A stretch of 50,929 nt of DNA from an uncultured Collinsella sp. (GTDB taxonomy: Bacteria; Actinomycetota; Coriobacteriia; Coriobacteriales; Coriobacteriaceae): contig CAAEHI010000050.1 of the NCBI GenBank assembly GCA_900755685.1, positions 1-50,929 of the forward strand, given 5' to 3'. The position numbers and the translations under genes were made by a program. The notes under the pieces are model-generated. The model saw only the letters and a program-made list of their open reading frames with translations, did not search any database and was not told the origin of the DNA. Below, piece after piece: positions 1-7,215 of the stretch; the stretch's first letter is position 1; each line of letters begins with the position of its first letter.

Positions 1-1
1 C

Positions 2-979
2 CTGCCGCAGTGGGTCTCGCGCGACCTCGCCGGCCTGCTTCCCGACCCGCAGAGCCTCATGCTCGTCGGCGCCGCTGCGGGCAGCGCGCTCGCGCTCGCG
101 CTCGTGGCGCGCCGCGCGAGCCGCGTGATCTCGCGCAAGATGGCGCCGCTCGCGGAGGCGGCGGGGCGCGTCGGCGCGGGGGATCTCGACTTCGCGGTCG
201 GCAGCACCAACGTGCGCGAGGTGAACGACGTCCTCGCCGCGATGGACGCCATGCGGGCCTCCCTCGCCGAGTCGCTCGAGGCCCGCTGGGCCGCGGAGCG
301 GGGGCAGCGCGAGCAGGTGGCGTCGCTCGCCCACGACCTCAAGACGCCGCTCACCGTGCTGCGCGCCAACGCCGACTTCGTGGCGGAGGAGCTGGAAGAC
401 GAGAAAGACGCCGACCTCGCGGCCGCCGCGCGCGACATAGCCGGCGGTGTCGAAAGGCTCGACGGCTACGTGCGCCTGCTCATCGAGGCCTCGCGCGGGT
501 CCGGTGGGGCCGAGAGGGCCCCCATGCGGCCGGCCGAGCTCTGCGAACAGGTCCTCGCCGAGGCCGCCCAGATCGCCCGGGCGCGAGGCATGACGCTCGA
601 CGCGGCCACGGGCCCCGCCGTCGCGGACGCGCCCGAGGCCCCGCTCGACCGAACCGCCCTGGCGCGAGCCGCCGCGAACCTCGTGGCAAACGCCGCCGAG
701 CACGCACGCTCGCGCGTGGCTGTCTCCTGCGACGTCGCGGGCGGGCGCCTCGTCATCGAGGTTGCCGACGACGGACCGGGTTTTTCTCCCGCCGCCCTCG
801 AACGCGGCTGCGAGCGCCTCTTCACAGACGACTCCTCCCGCTCCTCGCGCGACGGAGGCCGCCACTACGGGCTCGGCCTCCACGTCGCCTCCGAGGCCGC
901 GAGCGCCCACGGGGGCTCCGTCTCGCTCGCTAACAGCCCCTCGGGCGGCGCGGTGGCCACCATCGCGGTCCCCCTGTGA
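2..979 (+). CDS. Sensor histidine kinase, C-terminal part (5' end outside window)
   Basis: The frame is open to the left edge, so the true start lies outside the window. In order it shows a hydrophobic stretch (VGAAAGSALALALVA), a HAMP-like linker (RRASRVISRKMAPLAEA), an H-box with the likely phospho-acceptor His (ASLAHDLKTPLTVL), an N-box (ANLVANAAEHA), a G1 box (VADDGPGFS) and a G2 box (YGLGLHVA). These are the dimerisation and ATP-binding parts of a two-component sensor kinase, which autophosphorylates and passes phosphate to a response regulator, probably encoded just upstream. The sensing domain is not visible, so the signal is unknown. The gene converges with the decayed kinase on the other strand. 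The family call is secure. Confidence 0.9.
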   Translation: MPQWVSRDLAGLLPDPQSLMLVGAAAGSALALALVARRASRVISRKMAPLAEAAGRVGAGDLDFAVGSTNVREVNDVLAAMDAMRASLAESLEARWAAERGQREQVASLAHDLKTPLTVLRANADFVAEELEDEKDADLAAAARDIAGGVERLDGYVRLLIEASRGSGGAERAPMRPAELCEQVLAEAAQIARARGMTLDAATGPAVADAPEAPLDRTALARAAANLVANAAEHARSRVAVSCDVAGGRLVIEVADDGPGFSPAALERGCERLFTDDSSRSSRDGGRHYGLGLHVASEAASAHGGSVSLANSPSGGAVATIAVPL

Positions 980-1066
980 GAGCCTAATGACTCAGGCCCT
1001 CAAACCGGCGTGCCTCGCAATCAAACGCTTCCCGGATAATAATGCCCGTTGCAGGGATCGCCCTGT

Positions 1067-1606
1067 CTAGTCGCCGCCCATGTGCATGAGCATGTCGGCG
1101 ATGCGAGTCGCCATCTCGTCCGCCGCTGCACGGATGTTAGCGACCCAGGACGCAAGGCCGGCCTGATCGGATGCCTCCGCTTCAAGTACGTCGCAGTTCG
1201 CGGTCACCGCCATGAGCGGGGTGACGAGGTCGTGCGAGGCGGTGCAAACGAACGCGCGCTCCCGCGCCTCGGCCTCCGCCACCGGTCGCATGGCGCGTCC
1301 CGTTGCCGACCACGCCACGGCGAGCGCCGCGAGGAAGATCGCGATGCAGGAGGCGAGGCACCCCAGCCCGAGGCCGCATAGTCATCGCCATATCGAACGG
1401 CGTAAGTGTTGAGCACCGACTCAATGGCTTCATTTTGATCCTCACGGGTAAAGGCCGTAAGGTCGACCATTGAGGTAAAGTTGACGTACGGGGAGGCGAT
1501 CCCCGTACACCCTCTCAAGCATCGATCGCTCGAAGCGGTTGTATGCGGGGATCGCCTCCCCGTACGTCAACCTGGTGCCAACTTCGGGAAAATCGCTGCG
1601 TTCCAT
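1067..1606 (-). pseudogene. Decayed sensor histidine kinase
   Basis: A start with a good ribosome site (TAGGAGA) sits at 1606, but the reading frame changes at least twice. The first frame gives MERSDFPEVGTRLTYGEAIP and stops soon after. A second frame carries FTREDQNEAIESVLNTYAV. A third carries a membrane helix (CLASCIAIFLAALAVAW) followed by an H-box (FVCTASHDLVTPLMAVTAN). The last frame stops at 1067 soon after the H-box, so the ATP-binding domain is missing. Together the pieces look like a membrane sensor kinase broken by frameshifts and truncated at its 3' end. A large inverted repeat lies in the first part. The exact frameshift sites are uncertain; sequencing error cannot explain the missing kinase domain. 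Confidence 0.6.
1480..1571. repeat. 25-bp perfect inverted repeat inside the decayed kinase
   Basis: The arms at 1480-1504 and 1547-1571 are exact reverse complements and are separated by 42 bases. The left arm also runs into a smaller palindrome, GTACGGGG at 1486-1493 against CCCCGTAC at 1501-1508. The right arm likewise holds GGGG-N7-CCCC. The element can form one large or two small cruciforms. Confidence 0.85.
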
Positions 1607-1705
1607 ATGGTCTCCTATCATTTAAATCGAGCGTTGATTCTTTGGCGCGCGTCGCCGGCGCTGCACCCCACAACAGCGGTTATTGTTTTCGCGTGGGTGT
1701 ATCGC

Positions 1706-1930
1706 CTAGTACGCAGGGCGCAGGTCTAGCCTGAAATCCCCCTTGGCGATGGCGAGGCTGTAGTTCGACACGGCTAAAATCACGACGCCCATCAAAACCA
1801 GGCCGCAAGCGGCAATCAGCTGTTCCGACGAAAAGCCGAGGGCCTTCTTTCCGTCATCGCACGCCATCTCCGCTACGGCTTCGATTGGCGAAATCGTCGG
1901 GATGCCTACCGCCTGTCTAGCATTGTTCAT
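1706..1930 (-). CDS. Small single-span membrane protein, function unknown
   Basis: This 74-residue protein starts with ATG at 1930 behind a strong ribosome site (AAGGAGA, 6 bases upstream). Residues 1-37 are polar; residues about 38-60 (LIAACGLVLMGVVILAV and following) form one hydrophobic helix; the C-terminus is short. It lies 99 bases upstream of the start of the decayed kinase on the same strand, so the two were probably co-transcribed and may have formed one membrane sensing unit. No family is recognised. The good ribosome site and the membrane helix argue that it is a real gene. Confidence 0.6.
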   Translation of the reverse strand: MNNARQAVGIPTISPIEAVAEMACDDGKKALGFSSEQLIAACGLVLMGVVILAVSNYSLAIAKGDFRLDLRPAY

Positions 1931-2009
1931 GGTTATCTCCTTCGCTCTTTTCCATTGCTTCGGCCCTTATTTTCAACCGCCATCGGAATTTCGTCTCCTC
2001 TGACAGGCT

Positions 2010-2039
2010 TTGATTACCTACAATTTCATAGGTAATAAT
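2010..2039 (+). promoter_or_regulatory. Promoter and palindromic operator of the WYL regulator gene
   Basis: A -35-like TTGATT at 2010-2015 and a -10-like AATAAT at 2034-2039 are 18 bases apart. A perfect inverted repeat, ATTACCTA (2013-2020) and TAGGTAAT (2029-2036) with 8 bases between, covers the whole promoter. Transcription would start about 2046, leaving a leader of about 15 bases. The position over both promoter boxes fits autorepression by the WYL protein encoded next. Confidence 0.65.
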
Positions 2040-2060
2040 GCTGTTTATGGAGGGCCTGCC

Positions 2061-3209
2061 ATGTCTAGGACATTTACCGAGGAGGAGATCTCCGAGTTAA
2101 AGGAATCCGGATTCGCAGCGAGCGGCACATCGAGAAGCAGGATCCTGTCCGTCCTCGACCTTCTCGTCCGATTCACTGACGAGAGAACGGGCATATCCGC
2201 ATCGGAAATCGCACGCGTCATAGGCATCTGCTCCGAAAAGCCGACGTCGGAGAACGCCATCCTCAAGGACCTGCACCAGATAAGCGAAAGCATGCCAATG
2301 GGGATCCGCGTAGCGATACCAGGCCACGGCGAGAACGTCGGGTTCAGGGCCGTGAACAAGCCCTTGTCGTCCGAGGAGGCGATTCTCATCTCGGACGTGC
2401 TGGGGACGAGCTCCTTCATCGGCGAGGGGCAGAAAGACGAAATCTCCTCGAAGGTGCTTGCATTCTCTTCCGACTACGACGTCGACGAAAGCGTGGAGAC
2501 CGTGTTCGTCGACCGCAAGGCCGGCAAGGACACTGACGCGATTTTCAGCGTCCTCCATGCCGCATCTCAAGCGATTCGGACGAACGAAAGGATGGCCTTC
2601 AAGAAGCAGGTTCACCTAATGAACGGATCAATCGTAAAAATCGGGCCGTACGAGGAGGACCCGGTGGCGATCGTGTTCAGCTTCGGCAGATACTACCTCG
2701 AGATCATGCATGTCGACGAAAGCGGTTCCTCAAGCCCCTACTTCCACCGACTAGACGATATCGTAGACCCAGTTGTCACCGGAAAGCCGCTGTCGGACTA
2801 TGAAAAGGTCGAAGCGCTGAGGACGCGGGTTGTCGCGGACACGCGCCAGCGGATCGACATGTTCGGCTCGGACACCGCCAGGACACTGTTCCTCAAAGTC
2901 TCCGGCAGTCATGCCAAGTACGTTTACGAAAGGTTCGGCCACGACCTCAAGTTCTGCCATATCGACGAGAGCGGCGGAGACAATGTCGTCGGCTACGCCT
3001 GCGTCAACGTGATGCTGTCACCCACTTTTTTCAGGTGGCTATTCGGAATGGGCGGCGCGGTGAAGCTGGCGAAGCCGAAGGGAAAACGATGGGTCGGGAG
3101 CTTCCCGAATGCCGCCGCCTCCGACTTCGAATCCTATATGCGAGATTACGAAGCGGTCGCAGAGGGCTATAAAGCCGCACTGGAAGCTGCTATTTTGCAA
3201 TTGGCCTGA
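2061..3209 (+). CDS. WYL-domain transcriptional regulator
   Basis: The 382-residue protein is started at ATG 2061 because GGAGG lies 7 bases upstream; an in-frame start at 2010 would fall inside the promoter. Residues about 25-80 form a winged helix (RILSVLDLLVRFTDERTGIS, ASEIARVIGI, NAILKDLHQIS). The middle holds a WYL-like sheet (KIGPYEEDPVAIVFSFGRYY LEIMHVDE), and the end resembles the WCX extension (RQRIDMFGSDTARTLFLKV). WYL regulators bind nucleic acid ligands or nucleotides and often control defence or DNA-damage genes; that role here is inference. It is followed 91 bases later by a Sel1-repeat gene on the same strand. The palindrome over its promoter suggests autoregulation. Confidence 0.8.
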   Translation: MSRTFTEEEISELKESGFAASGTSRSRILSVLDLLVRFTDERTGISASEIARVIGICSEKPTSENAILKDLHQISESMPMGIRVAIPGHGENVGFRAVNKPLSSEEAILISDVLGTSSFIGEGQKDEISSKVLAFSSDYDVDESVETVFVDRKAGKDTDAIFSVLHAASQAIRTNERMAFKKQVHLMNGSIVKIGPYEEDPVAIVFSFGRYYLEIMHVDESGSSSPYFHRLDDIVDPVVTGKPLSDYEKVEALRTRVVADTRQRIDMFGSDTARTLFLKVSGSHAKYVYERFGHDLKFCHIDESGGDNVVGYACVNVMLSPTFFRWLFGMGGAVKLAKPKGKRWVGSFPNAAASDFESYMRDYEAVAEGYKAALEAAILQLA

Positions 3210-3300
3210 AAAGCCGCCAACAAGAAAACAACCCCAATCGACTCGATTCGGAGAGCAAAGACACCCTTTTAAAGGCTTTGACCTGCGGGACGGAGCAGAG

Positions 3301-4596
3301 ATGAACGACAGTAGCCAGATTATCTACAACGTAAAAAAGACCGCGACAAGAATAATCCAAGAGTATTTAAAGCTATGGGTCAAAGAAAGGTGCCCGGATA
3401 GTGAAAGCTGGACAAGGCAGGTTGAGTCCATTTGCGACGAGGCGCGCCGCAGGGGCGACGAGAACCCTCGCTTTAAGCCTAGCTATGACGCGGTAACCGC
3501 GCCACTTGACCGCGTTGGTCTCGAGAAAATGGACATGGGCAGCTGGGACCTAACCGCGCTGCGAACGATCGTCCTGCACATTCACCCCTTGGGCATATGG
3601 CTCTCTAAAGAGCAATACGAGCTCTTCGTAAAAATCGTGGATGACAAAAACTACGATTCGCACGAATCGACAAACGAACCCATGGAGTACGTCAAACCGT
3701 GGTCATGCGAGGCCCTTGACCGCATGGAGCTTTTTGTGAAGAGCGCAAATAGCTCGCTGAAGGAAAGCCATTACAAGGAGTATTTCGAAGAGTCCATCAA
3801 GATGATCCGAGAGACGCGAGAAAGGAACAGGGAGGAATACGATGCGCGCTATGCTCAAATAGCGGAGCTAAAACGACAAGCGGAAACCGAGGCGCATGAC
3901 ATAGCGACATCTCGCGATCCCCTGAATGCCTACGGCGCCGCATTTCCGAAATGGATCTGCAAACTCCCTAACGACTCTCGCGCGTCCTTCCACCTTTGGC
4001 ACAGCTTCAATGAGGCATTAGTGGCCGAAGGATTTACACTCGCAGCATCGAACCTCGCGGATGCGTATTATTCAGGTGATGAAATCACTCCCGTCGACTA
4101 CGAAAAGGCAGCCTACTATTTTGAAAAACGGGGCGTAGATGGCCTCATGTGGTATCAACGAATCCAGTATGCCGGATTACATTTGCGTGGCTTGATTTCG
4201 AACGCCTCAGCCGATAGGGGCAATGCCATTCTTTCCGAAATGGAATCTCCCTCGATGAAGCTGCGCCTTGCAAGGGAGTATCTATTCGGCAGATGGATAC
4301 CGAAGAATTATGCAAAAGCGGCCGCGCTTTACGAGGCTTCCCCCACAAAAAGAGCGACCCCTGAATCCAATTCAAGCATCATGACGCCACAGGACTATGC
4401 AAACCTCGCAAGTCTTTATTTGGCCGAATTGGCAAATGAACCCTCACCTGGGAAAGGAAGCGAGATAATCGCCGCACTGGAAGATGCCCTTCGTGGCACC
4501 GATTCAACGCTCCAGGCCTATCAAAACGAAGACGGCTTTACTTTCTACCGGGTGATAACTGCTGGCGGCAAAAACCATCGAAAGACACAGGGTTGA
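3301..4596 (+). CDS. Sel1-like repeat protein, function unknown
   Basis: The 431-residue protein begins at ATG 3301 with GGAG five bases upstream; longer in-frame extensions overlap the regulator gene and are unlikely. Residues about 165-200 are charged and helical (IRETRERNREEYDARYAQIA), likely a coiled coil. Two Sel1-type helical repeats follow, around 248-280 (AASNLADAYYSGDEITPVDY) and 320-347 (LRLAREYLFGRWIPKNYAKA). Sel1 repeats make alpha-solenoids that bind other proteins. There is no signal peptide or catalytic motif, so it is probably a cytoplasmic scaffold or effector partner. Its position behind the WYL regulator suggests one accessory unit. Base composition is less GC-rich than the housekeeping genes, consistent with transfer. 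Confidence 0.6.
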   Translation: MNDSSQIIYNVKKTATRIIQEYLKLWVKERCPDSESWTRQVESICDEARRRGDENPRFKPSYDAVTAPLDRVGLEKMDMGSWDLTALRTIVLHIHPLGIWLSKEQYELFVKIVDDKNYDSHESTNEPMEYVKPWSCEALDRMELFVKSANSSLKESHYKEYFEESIKMIRETRERNREEYDARYAQIAELKRQAETEAHDIATSRDPLNAYGAAFPKWICKLPNDSRASFHLWHSFNEALVAEGFTLAASNLADAYYSGDEITPVDYEKAAYYFEKRGVDGLMWYQRIQYAGLHLRGLISNASADRGNAILSEMESPSMKLRLAREYLFGRWIPKNYAKAAALYEASPTKRATPESNSSIMTPQDYANLASLYLAELANEPSPGKGSEIIAALEDALRGTDSTLQAYQNEDGFTFYRVITAGGKNHRKTQG

Positions 4597-5106
4597 GATA
4601 GGCGGCATCGTTTGCTTCTGATTCGGCGCCGATGTCTACGCCGCTCGCCTGCCTCCCATTGTCAAAACGCTAGCTATGGCGAACCATGTCCCAGCGGGTG
4701 GGTACCATTTACCCGGGCGCACCTGGGGCAACGGGCTGAAAACCTGTGCAAGGTCGCTCGCAGAACACGCAACATCAAACACGACAAAAGAGGCGAACGA
4801 CAGATGCCGGACCCCGGACGACAGCACCGCGGAAGACGAGCATTCCGTCCACAACCGAACAACTCCAGCTACTAGGCAGGCGCCCGCATGGGCGCCTTTT
4901 ACTTTTCGGGAACTTAGCTGCCAGCTAAGGCACGCGGCTCATGGCCGTTTCGTGAAGGCACGACCAGCTCGACCCAGCTCGACCCGTCTCCGCTCCCGCC
5001 GTGCTCACCAATCGACATCAGGCGGTTCAATCGTCGTGCAGACGAAAAGGGACACGGTGCCGTGCGGTGTGCTCGCGCGGTGCCGCACGGGAAGATTGGA
5101 GGAACC
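4597..5106. other. Long intergenic region of the island
   Basis: This 510-base stretch has no convincing gene. A 23-codon frame from ATG 4804 to 4875 ends just before a terminator but has no good ribosome site and low-complexity content. A terminator lies at 4879-4904. A direct repeat of CAGCTCGACC occurs near 4968-4990. A hairpin CCGTGCGG / CCGCACGG (5060-5067 and 5083-5090) lies just upstream of the excisionase-like gene. The terminator at the end could finish a small untranslated RNA, but nothing identifies one. Confidence 0.4.
4879..4904 (+). terminator. Rho-independent terminator
   Basis: GGCGCCC at 4879-4885 pairs with GGGCGCC at 4890-4896 over a 4-base loop and is followed by TTTTACTTTT. 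It would end transcription of the WYL/Sel1 unit or of an untranslated RNA in this gap. Confidence 0.75.
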
Positions 5107-5325
5107 ATGGTACACACAGCCGAATGCGTCGCGCCCGAGGGCAACCAAGATCGCGACGAATGGATAACGGTAATCGAGATGCAGGAGTACATGAGGGCAA
5201 GCCGAAACAAGGCATACGGCCTCATCTGGTCGGGAGAGATCGACTCGTACAGGCTCGGAAGGAAGCTCCTGGTGTCGAGGGCGTCAGTGGACGCCCACAT
5301 CGAGTCGAGGAGCGGCAGGAAATGA
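5107..5325 (+). CDS. Excisionase-family (MerR-like helix-turn-helix) DNA-binding protein
   Basis: This 72-residue protein starts at ATG 5107 with GGAGGA just upstream. Residues about 17-64 match the short winged helix of excisionases (WITVIEMQEYMRASRNKAYG, LIWSGEIDSYRLGRKLLVSR): a helix-turn-helix followed by the G-x-I-x-S-x-R-x-G-R wing and a terminal helix. Such proteins direct phage or integrative-element excision or bind DNA in small mobile islands. No integrase is seen in the window, so it is an orphan or a remnant of a mobile element, or serves as a local regulator. The family call is good; the exact role is not known. Confidence 0.8.
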   Translation: MVHTAECVAPEGNQDRDEWITVIEMQEYMRASRNKAYGLIWSGEIDSYRLGRKLLVSRASVDAHIESRSGRK

Positions 5326-5608
5326 CGGCGGCGACCGTCCCGGGAGCTGCTCGCGGCCGGGCACGCGAGGGAGTCTCGAGACGAAAGGAGCTCAGGCACG
5401 CCCTCGTGGATGGTGTCACTGCGCCTCTGAATCAGGTTCATACAGACAAAGGCAAGCTTCGGGTTGTTATCGCAAACCAGCTCCGACGATAAATTCTCGT
5501 GTTCCGTAATCTTGAAGAAGCTGCGAATCTATTTCAGGGGCACTATCAACAGCGGTTTCATCCCGTTCCCCTCTTGCACTCACCGCCAGCACACGCTATA
5601 AGGTTGTT
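5326..5608. other. Intergenic region between excisionase-like and DUF3800 genes
   Basis: No gene is supported here. The first 70 bases are GC-rich and continue the style of the excisionase gene; from about 5440 the composition becomes more AT-rich. This part probably contains the promoter for the structured leader that follows. Confidence 0.35.
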
Positions 5609-5662
5609 GGTGGCTCATTAAGCTACCTCCAAGTGCCGGGGGAGTCCCCCGGCTATTTTTTT
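5609..5662 (+). ncRNA. Structured leader upstream of DUF3800 (candidate DUF3800-type RNA)
   Basis: Two hairpins stand side by side. The first pairs GGTGGCT (5609-5615) with AGCTACC (5621-5627) over the loop CATTA. The second pairs GCCGGGGG (5635-5642) with the C-rich strand ending at 5653, then TATTTTTTT, and is a strong terminator. Conserved RNA structures near DUF3800 genes have been described as DUF3800 RNA motifs (from memory); whether this belongs to one of those classes cannot be decided here. The terminator separates the leader from the gene, so it could be attenuation, or a free RNA partner of the protein. Confidence 0.45.
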
Positions 5663-5685
5663 ATCCATTCCATTAGGAGTCCCCA

Positions 5686-6360
5686 TTGGCCAAGGAGCTC
5701 AGCATCTTCGTCGACGAGAGCGGCGACCGCGGCGGCAAAGCTCGCTACTACCCGCTCGTACTCGTCTTTCACGACCAGGAAGGCAGCATCGCTGAGGCGG
5801 TCACGGGCTATGAGGCCAAGCTTGTCAGGGCCGATCTCCCTAACATTCCGTTTCACTCCGAGCCTCTCGTGAACGGGCACAAGGACTATGAGTTTCTTGA
5901 CATCGAGCAGCGCAAGGTTATGCTCGCCCGTTTCTCCTCGTTCGTCCGCAAACTTCCCATTTCCTATATCACGTTCGTCTACCACCGCAGCCAGTTCGAA
6001 GACCCGGCAAGGCTAATGGAACGTATGGGGCGCGATATCTCCTCTGCCATGATTGAACACCTGGGCTTCTTTCAATCCTTCGACGATGTGAAGGTTTACT
6101 ACGACAACGGTCAGGACATTGTCATACAGGCGCTTGACCGCTCGGTGGGCAAGGTCCTCTCAAAAGGGGTCGTCCGACGCCGCAAGACCTCGATGACCGA
6201 TTACCGCCTCGAGCAAGTGGCGGATTACCTCTGCACCATCGAACTTGCCTTGGTCAAGTACGAGGCCAAGGAGAACGGTGAGACGTACAACAAGTTCTTC
6301 GGAGGTATAGGTTCTTTCAAGAGGAACTGGTTCAAGCAAGCCCGCAGCAAGCGGATATAG
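5686..6360 (+). CDS. DUF3800 domain protein
   Basis: The 224-residue protein starts at TTG 5686 with TAGGAG 6 bases upstream. It opens with the hallmark of DUF3800, a strand with two acidic residues (LSIFVDESGDRG), and continues with a second conserved aspartate region (VKVYYDNGQDIVIQALDRSV) and a C-terminal acidic helix region (YRLEQVADYLCTIELALVKY). This layout is RNase H-like, and the acidic residues could bind metal; nuclease activity is predicted for the family, not shown here. DUF3800 proteins occur in mobile elements and defence islands. The gene follows a terminator hairpin, so its expression may need read-through. The family call is strong. Confidence 0.88.
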   Translation: MAKELSIFVDESGDRGGKARYYPLVLVFHDQEGSIAEAVTGYEAKLVRADLPNIPFHSEPLVNGHKDYEFLDIEQRKVMLARFSSFVRKLPISYITFVYHRSQFEDPARLMERMGRDISSAMIEHLGFFQSFDDVKVYYDNGQDIVIQALDRSVGKVLSKGVVRRRKTSMTDYRLEQVADYLCTIELALVKYEAKENGETYNKFFGGIGSFKRNWFKQARSKRI

Positions 6361-6602
6361 GTGGTTCCGCAGTCTCGCAGGGAGCGGTCGTCTCTCCTCC
6401 GGCCAGGGCCCCAAGCGACACGCTTCGAGCAGCGATAGCGAAACGCAAGCAACGGCGTCGCGGGCGCCTCGTGCGCCATAGTGTCCATGTGGTCATCTCC
6501 TATCGTCTCAGCGTGGTAGCTGAAGATTCTAGGCGCTGGCCACACCCCTTTTCCGGGGCGCCAACACCAACGTTTAGCACACAAGGAGTTTGACGAGATG
6601 GC

Positions 6603-7187
6603 TCAGCAAGTATTGAATCTATCCGCCCATGCAGCCACGTCGAATAACTCCAGATTGGGGTAACTGACCGTTTCGCCCGTTTCTTTAAGACAGGCCTCCG
6701 CGGCGTTGCACAGCGAGCTCGCGAGCGACGCCGCATCAACGCGGAACGTCACGCTCTTAGTCGCACGCATCCCGCTCTTGGGCGACGGCCAGGAAGAGCA
6801 GAGGGCGTTGCACCCGTGGAGGACAAGCTCGAACTTGTAGTCGTAGTCGAAGCTCTCGTCTTTCTCGGGAGCATCGACCGACACATCGTAGTCGCCTGAA
6901 TGCAACAGGGAGCACCGGAGCTTCCAGCACATCTTCCCATTAAAGATTTGACCTGGAATCGTTTCACCTTCGTTCGAGGGGTCTCCCGAAAACAGGAAGT
7001 CGTTTGCCGCCCAGTCATCAAACCACTTCACATACTGCCGCCCCGCCGCTCTCTTCCCGTTATGAAGGACGAGATTGGGATAAAGAAGCTGCCCCATGGC
7101 GTCGGGAATGGTAAGAGAAGACATAAGGGCTGGGATAAGGCAGTCTTTCTCAACCGCATTTCTAATCGATTCGACGAGTAGCTTCAT
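6603..7187 (-). CDS. Small HEPN-like protein, second gene of the DUF4365 cassette
   Basis: This 194-residue protein starts at ATG 7187, 28 bases after the stop of the DUF4365 gene, so the two are surely co-transcribed. Residues 1-35 are helical (MKLLVESIRNAVEKDCLIPA). A conserved-looking block includes YVKWFDDWA (52-60) and the motif LRCSLLHSG (90-98). The latter contains R91-x4-H96, matching the R-x4-6-H signature of HEPN ribonucleases. A second charged block (FDYDYKFELVLHGC) follows. Similar unannotated proteins with an RCSLLH motif are familiar from gut bacteria, but I know no assigned function. A HEPN RNase toxin role is inference. The weak ribosome site suggests translational coupling. 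Confidence 0.6.
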   Translation of the reverse strand: MKLLVESIRNAVEKDCLIPALMSSLTIPDAMGQLLYPNLVLHNGKRAAGRQYVKWFDDWAANDFLFSGDPSNEGETIPGQIFNGKMCWKLRCSLLHSGDYDVSVDAPEKDESFDYDYKFELVLHGCNALCSSWPSPKSGMRATKSVTFRVDAASLASSLCNAAEACLKETGETVSYPNLELFDVAAWADRFNTC

Positions 7188-7215
7188 TTTGATGCCTCAA
7201 AAAGTCTATGCGGTC

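Noticed and set aside
1481..1734. Plus-strand frames over the inverted repeat
   Set aside because: They mirror the decayed kinase, have no ribosome site and no homology.
4676..4876. Small RNA or short peptide before the 4879 terminator
   Set aside because: Partial stems can be drawn but none is convincing, and the 23-codon frame lacks a ribosome site.
6225..6584. Minus-strand frame with a good ribosome site at about 6488
   Set aside because: It runs into the antisense of the DUF3800 gene and has no recognisable content; at most a fragment of a displaced gene.
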